NCBI RefSeq assembly: GCF_023206395.1
Contig: NZ_CP066149.1
Location: 2,046,001 to 2,110,000, forward strand
Length of the DNA: 64,000 bases
Direction: 5' to 3'
DNA from: Vibrio sp. ED004
Lineage (GTDB): Bacteria; Pseudomonadota; Gammaproteobacteria; Enterobacterales; Vibrionaceae
The translations under genes and the position numbers were made by a program. Shown here piece by piece: positions 1-8,361 of the stretch. Each line of letters begins with the position of its first letter. Positions within the stretch are counted from its first letter, which is position 1. A model generated the notes under the pieces. The model saw only the letters and a list, made by a program, of their open reading frames with translations. It did not search any database and was not told the DNA's origin.

Positions 1-248
1 CTGGATTTAGTTCCATTGAATTACGCAACAAAGCCGGGGTGTTTACCTCGGTAATAGGTGTCGCTTATCCGACAAAAGTTTGTTCCACACATGCTTGAAG
101 AGCTAGTGCGATGAGTATAATCGCACTAGTTAATAGGCTTGGTTGAGGTGCACACCAAGTGATTATGGTAAATCGACCATGTCATTTTACCTACGCACAA
201 CGACTGTAACGTTAAATGGCCTCTACAATCACAAGGCCTTATGTGAAT
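1..248. other. Intergenic region with a perfect hairpin
   Basis: No gene is supported here. The one clear structure is a perfect 10-bp inverted repeat (CTAGTGCGAT at 103-112 and ATCGCACTAG at 120-129) with a 7-nt loop. No T tract follows it on either strand, so it is not a standard terminator. It could be an operator or an RNA hairpin. Confidence 0.5.
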
Positions 249-479
249 TTAATTATCTCTCCAATAGTTATTAGCCTGAGATACTGTCTGAAAATGCATT
301 GCAATTGTCTTTGATGATTCAATAAGCAGCGATGCACTTTCTGAGTATTCGGGTCTTAACTTATGTAAAACCTCCATGTCTGGTTGAGTTTTCTTTACTC
401 CCATTCTGCTCAACTTAATCGCCAGTTCAAAACCCTCACTAGGCGTTTCTGTGATTAAACTAGGTAACCATTGCTCCAT
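249..479 (-). CDS. Hypothetical protein, 76 aa
   Basis: I do not recognise the family. The ATG at 479 is preceded on the minus strand by an AAGGA ribosome-binding site about seven bases upstream, which supports it being a real gene. The protein is soluble, mixed-charge and probably helical, with no signal peptide, membrane segment or cysteine. It stands alone in accessory DNA upstream of an IS66 element. Function unknown. Confidence 0.5.
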   Translation of the reverse strand: MEQWLPSLITETPSEGFELAIKLSRMGVKKTQPDMEVLHKLRPEYSESASLLIESSKTIAMHFQTVSQANNYWRDN

Positions 480-713
480 TATTTATTCCTTGCTTTATTA
501 GATGATGGAGGGAAATTAATACCACATTCAAGCTGATAAAGTTAACTTTAAAATCGAGCTTTTAATAGGGCTGGCTCACGCTTTATTAACAAATTTGTTC
601 TCTATAGCACCAAATCCGTAACTACATAGCTACTTTGAACTTAATTGAGCACAGAATTACCTTCTACTTCTTACACCAAGTAGTAAGTACATAACCCACA
701 ATGAATTTAATGC

Positions 714-929
714 TTATACCACTTGCTCAAAATCCATATCAACTCCCATCACCTCGACAAACACTTCTGATATTTGTTCACCGCACAGACTGATTGAACT
801 TCCGTCATTTCGCAGCTGATTTAGTAATTGAAATAGTATGTACCAGCGGTCATTTATTAGTAAAAACCACGTGACCGAGATTATCGAAGAGGTGATTATT
901 TCGGGCTCAATTGCGCCTGTATTTGCCAT
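714..929 (-). CDS. Doubtful short ORF, 71 aa
   Basis: The reading frame begins at an ATG immediately preceded by an in-frame stop, and no Shine-Dalgarno sequence is visible. The product has one hydrophobic stretch (about residues 15-35). It lies only 55 bp beyond the IS66 left end, so it may be a fragment of a gene disturbed by the insertion or a chance ORF. Confidence 0.2.
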   Translation of the reverse strand: MANTGAIEPEIITSSIISVTWFLLINDRWYILFQLLNQLRNDGSSISLCGEQISEVFVEVMGVDMDFEQVV

Positions 930-983
930 TCAGTGGGCGCAGGCAAATAAGGTAAAAGATTTAACCTTCCTGAGCTCCGTAGG

Positions 984-1002
984 GTAAACGCTCCATGAAC
1001 CC
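984..1002 (+). repeat. IS66 left terminal inverted repeat
   Basis: A 19-bp end that pairs with 3326-3344 with two mismatches. Just outside it lies GCTCCGTA (974-981), which also occurs inverted at the right end, so the inverted symmetry runs beyond the nominal tips with a 5-base offset. Confidence 0.8.
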
Positions 1003-1016
1003 ACGGGGCGATGTTG

Positions 1017-2543
1017 TTAATGTTTGAAGTTCCAAGGTAGGAGCGCATCGATATCAGGCTCAACTTTCGCTAGCTCTTTCATGCACTTGACCATGTAGTC
1101 GTAAAGGATAAGGCCGTTGGCTTTCGCCGTCTCGACGATGCTGTAAAGCATCGCGCTCGCATCAGCACCATTTGGTGTGTTCGAGAAGAGCCAATTTTTT
1201 CTACCAATGACCAGCGGTTTAATGGCGCGTTCAGCACGATTATTATTGATAGATAAATGACCGTCATCGATATAGCGGATAAGTTTCGGCCATTGGCCGA
1301 GCGTATACTTAATCGCTTTTCCTAATGGACTAGAGCTTATTACTTGTTGAGACGTCATCCAGTCGCACAGCTCATCCAATATCGGCTTGGCATACTGTTG
1401 ACGTTCTGCTTTTCGTGTTTCGACAGTCGCACCTTTTAAGCGCGATTCTATCCCATAGAGCTTCTGGATTTTGGCTAGCGCTTTATCTGCTTTGCCTGAC
1501 TTACCTTTACCTTGAAGCTTCTTAGCATCCATGAACTTACGCCGTGCATGCGCCAAGCAACCAACATTGGTTACGTGATGAAGACCATCATAGGCACCAT
1601 AGCCATCGGTTTGCAGATAACCACTGTAATCCCCCAAGAAGGCAACAGGGCATGCCCTCGCGCGACTGTTTTGATAGTCGTACAAGGCGATATTCTTTAC
1701 ATTCGGCAGTGCAGCGTCGGGCGAGTCTGCGCCCGAGCAGTAGAGCCACATATAATACTGTTTATCTTCTTTGAGGACATTGAGCGGCGTTTCATCTGCC
1801 TGAACCACCACTTGTTGGAGTAGATGCTCTTTCAAGGCCGCATACAGCGGTTTGAACTTCTCACTGACTTGGATAACCCACCTTGCCATAGTAGTTCGCG
1901 ATAGCTCAATACCCGACTGAGTAAACAGCGACTCTTGGCGGTACAGTGGCATTGCGTATTGATATTTGCCAAGGATGATGTTGGCTAGCAAGCTTTCTGT
2001 CGCGAAGCTTTTAGGGATGATGCTCTGGGGCGCTGGCTTTTGAACGATGTAGCTTTTGTCTTCAGTTTGCTCGCACTGACGACAAGCATACTTAGGACGA
2101 ACATATTCCAGCACTTTGAGCACGGCTGGTGAGAACTCAAGTTTCTCACTGCGGTCTTCACCGATTTTATGCAGACTATATTGGCAGCATGCACACTGTT
2201 TTTCATGGTCGTCTAAATCGAGTTCGATAACCTCACGAGGCAAAGTCTTTGGAAGTGGCTTGCGTTTACCACGCTTCTTCGTTGTGGTCGTTGTTACCTC
2301 AACCACCTCTCCCTTAGCGGCTTCACATTCCACTTCGTTGAAGAGGTCACCTTGAGATTCATCGTAAGGCTTTAACGCCTCCGAGCGTTTTGCGAACTGG
2401 CGGTCGAAAGCAAGTTTGAGTTGCTCAAGCAGAGATTGACGCTCTTGTTTCCATTGGTTTTCTGACGCCATCAGCGCTTTCACCATCGCTTGTAGCTCGG
2501 CAATATCTTGGCTTTCTGGGTTGATATCTGGCGTCTTTTTCAT
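1017..2543 (-). CDS. tnpC: IS66 family transposase TnpC
   Basis: The 508-aa DDE transposase of the IS66 element, full length for the family. In order it shows an N-terminal coiled coil (about residues 10-55), a basic Thr/Lys linker (80-98), a zinc-binding region with cysteines at 117-120 and 154-157, and the catalytic core. DDE candidates are D250 in QADETPLNVL, D313 in QTDGYGAYDG and E438 in NNRAERAIKP. It catalyses strand transfer of the element. It is the last of the three genes, 59 bp after tnpB, and ends 33 bp from the left terminal repeat. No truncation or frameshift is visible. Confidence 0.93.
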   Translation of the reverse strand: MKKTPDINPESQDIAELQAMVKALMASENQWKQERQSLLEQLKLAFDRQFAKRSEALKPYDESQGDLFNEVECEAAKGEVVEVTTTTTKKRGKRKPLPKTLPREVIELDLDDHEKQCACCQYSLHKIGEDRSEKLEFSPAVLKVLEYVRPKYACRQCEQTEDKSYIVQKPAPQSIIPKSFATESLLANIILGKYQYAMPLYRQESLFTQSGIELSRTTMARWVIQVSEKFKPLYAALKEHLLQQVVVQADETPLNVLKEDKQYYMWLYCSGADSPDAALPNVKNIALYDYQNSRARACPVAFLGDYSGYLQTDGYGAYDGLHHVTNVGCLAHARRKFMDAKKLQGKGKSGKADKALAKIQKLYGIESRLKGATVETRKAERQQYAKPILDELCDWMTSQQVISSSPLGKAIKYTLGQWPKLIRYIDDGHLSINNNRAERAIKPLVIGRKNWLFSNTPNGADASAMLYSIVETAKANGLILYDYMVKCMKELAKVEPDIDALLPWNFKH

Positions 2544-2602
2544 GGCATTGATTATACTAAAATCATGCTGTTAACGCTTGGCAGATAAGGCTTTATTATC
2601 GA

Positions 2603-2956
2603 TTAAGTCATTGTAAAATCGTTTATTTGAACGGGTTTATGGCCGATAATCGTGAAGCCAGAAAGCAGTCTATCAAGTTCGAATTGAGTCAGGGTAAACA
2701 CTTCATTTTGCTCTTTTGTAGGCCATTTATACTTGGCTTTTTCAAGGCGTTTATACCAAAGCGCAAAGCCAGTTTCATCCCAGTACAGCACTTTGATTTT
2801 GTCGCGCTGTTTATTGGTGAACAGGAACAGTGCGCCGCTTCCCAAGGGTAAATCGGTGTCACTTTCGATAATCGCCGCGAGGCCATTGATGGACTTTCTA
2901 AAATCGACACTCTCACGATACAGATAAATCTCTGGTGCGCTGAGCATATGTTTCAT
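2603..2956 (-). CDS. tnpB: IS66 accessory protein TnpB
   Basis: A 117-aa protein of the IS66 Orf2/TnpB family, full length. It carries the diagnostic VDFRKSINGLAAII segment near the N terminus and the LYWDETGFALWYKRLE segment in the middle. It is needed for IS66 transposition but its biochemical role is not settled. Its ATG overlaps the end of tnpA by 4 bp, indicating translational coupling. Confidence 0.92.
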   Translation of the reverse strand: MKHMLSAPEIYLYRESVDFRKSINGLAAIIESDTDLPLGSGALFLFTNKQRDKIKVLYWDETGFALWYKRLEKAKYKWPTKEQNEVFTLTQFELDRLLSGFTIIGHKPVQINDFTMT

Positions 2957-3264
2957 GACAAGGCTCCAATGAGTTCTGCCAGGTAGGCAGCGGGCGTGCC
3001 TTGAGGAATGCTCAACTCCACATCATTGATGAGGAGTGTCATGTTAGCGGTGGCTATTTGAGCTTGATACTTCGTTGTCTTTTCGACGACCTCTGCCCGT
3101 AAAAAGCCTTGAGAGACATCTGCTTTTTTGAGTTGCTGGCGCTTAGCATAAAACGTCGAGGGATTGAGTTCATTAATCTTACAAAATGCAAGCGTTGACA
3201 ATGAACTCGATTCAGACTGCTCGATGAGTGTTTGCCATTCTTGATTAGTGTGTCGTTTTCCCAT
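2953..3264 (-). CDS. tnpA: IS66 accessory protein TnpA
   Basis: First gene of the IS66 operon. I place the start at the ATG at 3264 (MGKRHTNQEW, 103 aa), because GGAG lies just upstream on the minus strand; a longer in-frame form beginning at 3279 is less likely. The N-terminal half resembles the helix-turn-helix part of IS66 Orf1 proteins (TLAFCKINELNPSTFYAKRQQ). The gene ends in a 4-bp overlap with tnpB. Confidence 0.85.
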   Translation of the reverse strand: MGKRHTNQEWQTLIEQSESSSLSTLAFCKINELNPSTFYAKRQQLKKADVSQGFLRAEVVEKTTKYQAQIATANMTLLINDVELSIPQGTPAAYLAELIGALS

Positions 3265-3325
3265 TTCAAATCTCCTCATGGTTGGAGACTTGATCTTATT
3301 CTTCGCGCTAGGCGATTAGAATGCG

Positions 3326-3344
3326 GGGTTTATGGAGCGCTTAC
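3326..3344 (-). repeat. IS66 right terminal inverted repeat
   Basis: Inverse of the left end with 17 of 19 positions identical. It lies about 60 bp upstream of the tnpA start, as expected for an IS66 right end carrying the promoter. Confidence 0.8.
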
Positions 3345-3614
3345 GGAGCAAGTGCGCAGGTCACATTTTTTATGTCAATAGGGTTTGGTGAGCACTTATG
3401 CTAGAAGGACTTTTGAGCTTAAGAAATTACAATGCACAGATGAGGGATACTTACGGGATAATAAAAACGTTAAACAAGCTTACTGGGGCAGGTATGCCTG
3501 AAACGTATCGTATTGACTAAGAATACACGATACGGGGTAGACCTATCTCTAAGGTCCGCAAATAAAGCCTTCAAAGTATTCAAATCAGTCTCAAGGTCCC
3601 TATCATCTGATTGT

Positions 3615-5168
3615 TTAAAATGGGCTAGGTGGCTTGATGGTGAAACCATTGCCAAGTGAGTCATTAATCCATTTTTTCCACCTTTCTGGCAGTTCTAGTT
3701 GCGTTATTTCTTGTACCATATTATCACTACATTTTTTTTGAATTGTTTTGCTATTGGTTGCGTATAAGTAGTCCAGCTTAGCCGACACCGAATATGGGAA
3801 GTTGTGAACGTATCCCTTAATATATTCTATCGACTTCGAGTTTTCAGTAAGGGTTAACGCTGAAGGTGACAGCGTTTGTTTTTGAGCTTGTTTTAACAGA
3901 GGAGCGTCTTGAGTTTGGCGACCTTCCTTTACTGTGCGATATAAAGAATACTCACCAAAATGAATAAACAATGGTAATAATTGGTTGAATAAATCGCTGG
4001 GCTCATCGTTAAAAGAGTCAGAAAGTAAGGTCGTCGCTCTCATTAATTTTTGATGAGCCGATTTTTCATTTTCTTCAAATATCAAGATGTGGCAATGAAA
4101 GATCGCCAAGTTCGAAAGTAATTGATTTTGAAGTTTACTGGGGAATTTTAAACGAACTTGCGCTGTAAATTGATCGGCATGTTTTATCAGCACTTTCTTA
4201 CTGACCATGTTTGCCTCGCGTTCGTATATCGCCTTTAACGATTTGAAGTAGGTTGATATAGAATTTATTACATCGGTGTCTGCAGATGAAATGCTGTCAG
4301 CGTAAGTCTTCCCTAACTTGAGTAGCATTGCAGTGTTGCCGACGTTCTCTGCTAAGTCGATGGCACGGAGTGCACGATGATTGATACTCGGTGTTAATTC
4401 AAAGGTGCGTATTGCCAATTTTAAGGCTGGTACCAACATCTGATGTTTTTCGTAAATAGAGCTCAAACAATCCATCACATTCAAAGAGAGAGGTTGCTTC
4501 ACAAGATAGTTGTGGAGTTTATCTATCGCTGATTTTGGTTTGCCGAATTCATACAAAGTCAATGCTTCCGCTACCAATTTGGTTGGGTGCATCTTCGTCT
4601 TAGATTTTTTGAGTAAATACGAGAGCAGCTCCCACTCCTTGCCAGCGAGCAAATGATCTATTAACGTGGCTTCAAACATCACTTTTGTGTCTGCATTCGG
4701 AATGTTTAATGCTAAATTGAGCGTAGCCTGTTGACTGATTGGGTAAAGCTGGGTTAATTGGGTGATTTGTTTGGCTTCATATAAGGCTGTTTGGATTTTA
4801 TTTCCAAGAACAACAGTGTTAATGGGTTTGGAAATAAAGTGTTGCGCCCTACCAGATAAAGCCGTTAATACTGTTTCTTGACGCCTATCACCAGAGAGCA
4901 GTATCGTTGCAACTGTTTGATCAATGAGTCGGTTACGATAGAGGATGCCTAATAATTCAAAACCCGTTAGAGATTGTTCTAGATGGTAATCGATGAGAAG
5001 TATTTGAAAATGATGGGTTTCAATTGCTTTGATAGCTTGCTGGTAGCTGGTTGTGATGATTATATTTTCATACGAAACCCCGAGTTTAATTAGCTGCTGC
5101 CTGATAAGAATAGTGCAACCTCTTGAGTCGTCTACAATTAAAACTCTTAAGTTTAACGATAAGATCAA
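3615..5168 (-). CDS. Response regulator with helical-repeat (TPR-like) tail
   Basis: The N terminus is a CheY-like receiver domain (about residues 5-125). Counting from the TTG at 5168, it has the acidic pair D13-D14 (VLIVDDS), the phosphoacceptor D60 (LLIDYHLE), S92 (LLSGD) and K114 (ISKPIN), so phosphorylation should be possible. The remaining 390 residues are helical with TPR-like periodicity; no DNA-binding or enzymatic output domain is visible, so it probably acts through protein contacts. Start choice: TTG at 5168 has AAGGG eight bases upstream; an in-frame TTG at 5231 would add 21 residues with no clear RBS. No histidine kinase is adjacent, so this is an orphan regulator. Similar receiver-TPR proteins occur in vibrios; the partner is unknown. 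Confidence 0.8.
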   Translation of the reverse strand: MILSLNLRVLIVDDSRGCTILIRQQLIKLGVSYENIIITTSYQQAIKAIETHHFQILLIDYHLEQSLTGFELLGILYRNRLIDQTVATILLSGDRRQETVLTALSGRAQHFISKPINTVVLGNKIQTALYEAKQITQLTQLYPISQQATLNLALNIPNADTKVMFEATLIDHLLAGKEWELLSYLLKKSKTKMHPTKLVAEALTLYEFGKPKSAIDKLHNYLVKQPLSLNVMDCLSSIYEKHQMLVPALKLAIRTFELTPSINHRALRAIDLAENVGNTAMLLKLGKTYADSISSADTDVINSISTYFKSLKAIYEREANMVSKKVLIKHADQFTAQVRLKFPSKLQNQLLSNLAIFHCHILIFEENEKSAHQKLMRATTLLSDSFNDEPSDLFNQLLPLFIHFGEYSLYRTVKEGRQTQDAPLLKQAQKQTLSPSALTLTENSKSIEYIKGYVHNFPYSVSAKLDYLYATNSKTIQKKCSDNMVQEITQLELPERWKKWINDSLGNGFTIKPPSPF

Positions 5169-5703
5169 GTTTTCTACCCTTACATATTGAACCGTACAAC
5201 AAAAGCTATGCTCTAAGTTGAATACTGTCAAGACGCGGTTGTCTTAGTATTGTGGTTACTAAGTGAAATTGTGATGCGAAGCAATGTGCATATATTGATG
5301 TGGCCTAAGCTTTAATCAACCGTGGCTCTCTGATTGTTGGGGTTGATCATGTTTCCGATTTGCTCATGTCAGATAACATAATTTATAAATACTTATGTTG
5401 GGCCAAAATTCACTCGACCGAGAACATTAGCTTTTTGGTGAAACTGATGTGGCAAAACTTTGTTAGCCGTACTCCTCACTAACTCGTCTTCGGGCATTTA
5501 TTTGTCAGTGCTTTTGCTAAATTAGCAACTAATGAAGAGCCCTACCCCTATCGGTATGGAAAAGTAAAAAAAACCACTTTCCAAGAGTCAGAAAAGTGGT
5601 TAAACATAAATAGGCTAAATAACAATAGGTAAGTTAATCACTACCAACTATATGCAATTAAGTTAAACGGGGCAAGTGTCGCTAAATTATAATCGAACAA
5701 AAT
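5169..5703. other. Intergenic region without recognised genes
   Basis: About 535 AT-rich bases between the response regulator and the broken PIN gene. Apart from the minus-strand terminator at 5572-5601, I see no coding potential, repeat or RNA gene. The response-regulator promoter should lie around 5180-5300. Confidence 0.5.
5572..5601 (-). terminator. Rho-independent terminator of the PIN/antitoxin operon
   Basis: AACCACTTT (5572-5580) pairs with AAAGTGGTT (5593-5601). Read on the minus strand, the stem is followed by a run of eight T. It lies about 100 bp beyond the PIN reading frame and would end that transcript. Confidence 0.75.
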
Positions 5704-6333
5704 CTATGCTGGCTGATTTTTGTCGAGTCGACGACACTTGTTACTACAAATCAGATCTAAAGCATCAACTTGAAGCTTGAAGCTCTTTAAGTGTGAGACG
5801 AAGCTTGGGAGTCTCTGTTTTTGTAAGTAAGCTAAGAACTCGTCTTGGCTCATTGGTGGTCTTTTTAATGAAGCTCTTTGTTGCTGAGCTGCCTTAACGC
5901 ATGCGCTATTGTCCAATTCGAACATGTCGTACAGGAACTCGTCTGGATGTATTGCCGATAGACCTAAAGGTTCGAGTTCGCTAGAAGGAAAGTCTTTTAG
6001 GTTAAACGTAATAATAGACTCAGCCTGACCTTTAATAGCGGCAGCGACAACATGTCTATCATTAACATCGGGTAAAGTAAGGCCATCAATTAAAGGCTCA
6101 TACCCTTCAATCAAACAGTCTGGAACATTCGCGTTCATTAACTGTCGAGTTCTTTGCAGTTGCTCTGTATTCAGCTCTGGCCTATTTTTCAGTAGATTTC
6201 GAGTCCATTCATCATGTATTTGTTCTGTCCATCGCGCTCTAAACAGGCCAGTGTTGGCCAAGTGCATTAGTTAGCTTCGAAGTGGAGCTGGATACATGAC
6301 ACATGCGTCTAGAATTACCGTATATGACGCCAT
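5704..6333 (-). pseudogene. PIN-domain toxin gene broken by a nonsense codon
   Basis: The intact frame starts at the ATG at 6333, which overlaps the antitoxin stop (TAATG). It reads MASYTVILDACVMYPAPLRS and then hits TAA at codon 21 (6271-6273). The same frame continues after the stop as LMHLANTGLFRARWTEQIHDE and runs 187 more residues to 5704. The N terminus matches PIN_3-type ribonuclease toxins, whose first metal-binding Asp is in ILDACV (D9). A protein restarted at the downstream ATG (6267) would lack that Asp and the first strand, so it should be inactive. Later acidic positions (LPDVNDRHVVAAA; TFNLKDFP) are kept. A TTA-to-TAA change would account for the stop. Confidence 0.85.
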
Positions 6334-6785
6334 TAATATCCCATATCCATTTCTTGGTCTAATGCTGATAGTTCAGCAAGAGCAGTTAGTTTGTTCTCTT
6401 CTAGGCGGTGCTTGTACTCCATAAGATCAGCATAAGCTACCTTTCTACGGTTGCCAGTACGACTAAACGGAATATCACCAGAATCCAGAAGCTTAATGAA
6501 AGTAGGACGAGACATGCTTAGCATATCAGCACCTTCTTGCGTTGTGAGTTCCGCATGAATAGGTGTGATGCTAACAGAGTTGCCTTGACCTAATTGAGTC
6601 AGCACCTCGATCATCATATTCAATGCGCTTACTGGAATAGTGATTTCGTGAGTCTTACCAGACTTATCGACAACATTAATCCTTTGAGCCTCACCATTAA
6701 TTTCTATAACGGCTGACAACTCTTGGCTACCAAGCTTAGCCAGTGCCATTTCTTCAGCGCTTGGCAATTTTGTAGCAATATTCAT
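6333..6785 (-). CDS. HTH (excisionase-type) antitoxin of a PIN toxin
   Basis: A 150-aa protein with a C-terminal MerR/excisionase-like helix-turn-helix at about residues 79-125 (TTQEGADMLSMSRPTFIKLL followed by the wing GNRRKVAYADLMEYK). Proteins of this type commonly precede PIN_3-domain toxins and act as antitoxin and autorepressor. Its stop overlaps the toxin ATG by one base (TAATG). The reading frame is intact although the toxin is broken, so it may persist as an orphan antitoxin. Confidence 0.8.
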   Translation of the reverse strand: MNIATKLPSAEEMALAKLGSQELSAVIEINGEAQRINVVDKSGKTHEITIPVSALNMMIEVLTQLGQGNSVSITPIHAELTTQEGADMLSMSRPTFIKLLDSGDIPFSRTGNRRKVAYADLMEYKHRLEENKLTALAELSALDQEMDMGY

Positions 6786-7313
6786 TGTGTATCCTCTCGT
6801 TTTTAGTTTCTGATGTCATGGTATACAAATCTGCATATCATGCGATTATTCAAAAGCAAGAGAATGTCACATTATCGTTGGACTTAGTGTTCGTATTCGG
6901 CTTAGTTTAATGTCTATCAATGCATGCTTAACTATCTTTAATCATAGTACTTCGATGTGTCGTGGATGAGTAAAACTAACCACGAGTGCGTAAATGTCGT
7001 CGACTCAACAATAACGTCACAGACTGAACTCCTCCTCGTGGCACGTTCTCCCTCTGAAATTCCCCCCATTATTGCTTAGGTCAAATCTGCCGCTATCAAA
7101 TTCTGACTCAAACTCATAAGGCGATATCTAACGTCCTAACTACTAACGTCTAGAGGCGGTCAATGAGGTGGACGCAGAAAGGTCACCTAACGGGGAAGAG
7201 GCGAAGCTCGGGGGTATTTGGAGGGGGGCACGTCTTTTTTAGGACGTCGGCACATGTCCCGCTTTAAAGAGGTTTTTGGGCTATTTTACAGTGGCTTGTT
7301 GTTTGTGGCGGCG
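6786..7313. other. Intergenic region without recognised genes
   Basis: This segment should hold the promoter of the minus-strand HTH antitoxin, near its start; a weak TATACC element can be seen at 6821-6826 on the plus strand. An ORF open from 7218 merely extends the HTH fragment upstream and has no support. No tRNA, integrase or attC-like site was recognised. Confidence 0.4.
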
Positions 7314-7493
7314 ATGAAAAGTGTCGATGAAATAGTTATGCTTTTGGTTGAAGTTGTTAAAAATCAGGGCATTGAGCAAAAAGATATGTACTTGCGGATT
7401 GGAATGAAACTGCAGTATCTGCGGATGGAAGTCGGTAGTGGCGCAAAGTTATCGGTGATGAAGCGGTGGGAGATTAATAAAGCTCGTTACTGA
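7314..7493 (+). pseudogene. Fragment of a small HTH (HipB/Xre-like) gene, copy 1
   Basis: From the ATG at 7314 the frame reads MKSVDEIVMLLVEVVKNQGI and then a degenerate helix-turn-helix (KDMYLRIGMKLQYLRMEVGSGAKLS), ending after 59 aa. About 130 bp, plus roughly 35 bp upstream, are nearly identical to 11865-12005. The resemblance to small Xre/HipB-type antitoxins comes from the Q-x-D-x-x-x-R-I-G-M-K arrangement. The second copy keeps KQQ...QRIKAG where this one has diverged, so neither seems complete. Confidence 0.55.
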
Positions 7494-7511
7494 GTATTAA
7501 AGTGTCACACT

Positions 7512-7547
7512 AAAATGGCAGCGATTGCATAGGTACGCTGCCATTTT
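7512..7547 (+). terminator. Strong hairpin, possible bidirectional terminator
   Basis: A perfect 12-bp stem (AAAATGGCAGCG at 7512-7523, CGCTGCCATTTT at 7536-7547) with a 12-nt loop and A/T-rich stem ends, just downstream of the HTH fragment. Confidence 0.6.
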
Positions 7548-7600
7548 AAAACATTATGTCCTATTTCGTGACAAGATAGATTCAAAAGCAACTAAGATTT

Positions 7601-7674
7601 GTACAAATAATCAACACGCGAGTACGATTTTAAGTACATGGTTGAGTACGTGAGGGTGCTATGAAAACAAGTAC
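7601..7674 (+). promoter_or_regulatory. GTAC repeat cluster upstream of yafN
   Basis: Five GTAC motifs lie at 7601, 7622, 7634, 7646 and 7671, with 12-bp spacing between the middle three, directly over the expected yafN promoter and start. Phd/YefM-family antitoxins bind short palindromic operators, so these are candidate autoregulatory sites. Binding is inferred. Confidence 0.4.
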
Positions 7675-7954
7675 AATTTATGCAGAAAAAGCAGTGTCAT
7701 CAAGCGAAGCTAGAAAGCACTTCAAAGATTGCTTATCAGGGGAGCCTGTCGTCGTTTTATCGAACAATGAGCCTGCTGGTTATATGATGAGCGCAACTTT
7801 TTTTGAAGGACTTATGAAAGCTCTAGAAGGCCAGAATGCTGACTCTGCTTCATTATTTAGACCAATGAGTGCTCGCTTAGAAGTCATTGCCCACCTGAAT
7901 GCTCAAGCATTAACAGAACTTGATGAGAATACTTTGGGTGAGTTTCAAGAGTGA
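7661..7954 (+). CDS. yafN: YafN-like antitoxin (Phd/YefM family)
   Basis: A 97-aa protein, the same length as E. coli YafN. It has the family features VVVLSNNEPAGYMMSATFFE (residues 30-49) and FRPMSARLE further on. The N-terminal Phd/YefM fold binds operator DNA and the C-terminal part neutralises the YafO ribosome-dependent mRNase. GAGGG lies just before the ATG. The toxin frame begins inside its stop region, overlapping by 4 bp. This copy is intact although its toxin is not. It is not next to dinB, unlike the E. coli locus. Confidence 0.85.
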   Translation: MKTSTIYAEKAVSSSEARKHFKDCLSGEPVVVLSNNEPAGYMMSATFFEGLMKALEGQNADSASLFRPMSARLEVIAHLNAQALTELDENTLGEFQE

Positions 7955-8361
7955 GTAATTCATTAAATATTCGAGTTTTTAGGCATAACATCTGAATTGA
8001 TGCACTTACTGAAAGTGAGCTTCATTCTTTGACTAAAGATTTTAGGTACTATAAGGAGACGGGTCAAAAACCAGAATTCTTTGGTCGTGATGAAGCTTAT
8101 GATCATCCCAATACATTACTAATCCTGAAGTCAGAAGAAGTGAAGCACATTCACTTAGCTGTTACTGATGCTCCATTCTTAAGTTCTATCCAGTTTTAGC
8201 AAACAAGTGATAAGCACTTAGTGTATTGCCAAGGCTGGAATGAACCGAGCTGTTTCCTGTTCATTGCGATCTTAGTACCTGATGCTCATGAGCAAGCTCG
8301 TAATAGAACTATCATGCATAACTTGGGTTTGATTGCTGAAAAATTTAGGCAGAATTTCTAA
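7951..8361 (+). pseudogene. yafO: yafO toxin pseudogene with two in-frame stops
   Basis: Reading from the GTG at 7951, the frame gives NIRVFRHNI, TGA (7993-7995), then IDALTESELHSLTKDFRYYK and a long YafO-like stretch (FFGRDEAYDHP, VKHIHLAV), TAG (8197-8199), then HLVYCQGWNEPS, LFIAILVPDAHEQAR and MHNLGLIAEKFRQNF to a TAA at 8361. These blocks follow E. coli YafO (IFGRDALYDD, VAHIHLA, HLVYCQG, MHKIG) along its length, so the gene is complete apart from two nonsense codons. No frameshift is needed. The product would be a 14-residue peptide, so the toxin is presumed dead. Confidence 0.88.

Larger units (their letters stand above)
984..3344 (-). mobile_element. IS66-family insertion sequence
   Basis: A three-gene IS66 element (tnpA-tnpB-tnpC, transcribed on the minus strand) is bounded by 19-bp terminal inverted repeats, GTAAACGCTCCATGAACCC at 984-1002 and the complement of GTAAGCGCTCCATAAACCC at 3326-3344, matching at 17 of 19 positions. 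The GTAAGCG-type tip is typical of IS66. The 8-bp target duplication usual for the family is not seen: the left flank is TCCGTAGG and the right flank is GGAGCAAG. All three genes appear intact, so the element could still be active. Confidence 0.9.

Noticed and set aside
1512..2355. Several plus-strand frames inside the IS66 transposase gene
   Set aside because: Antisense shadows of tnpC.
3470..3664. 64-codon minus-strand frame downstream of the response regulator
   Set aside because: It overlaps the regulator's 3' end in another frame and has no RBS.
7314..7493. Intact HipB-like antitoxin with a HipA partner
   Set aside because: The helix-turn-helix is degenerate, the C-terminal half is missing, and no HipA kinase is nearby.
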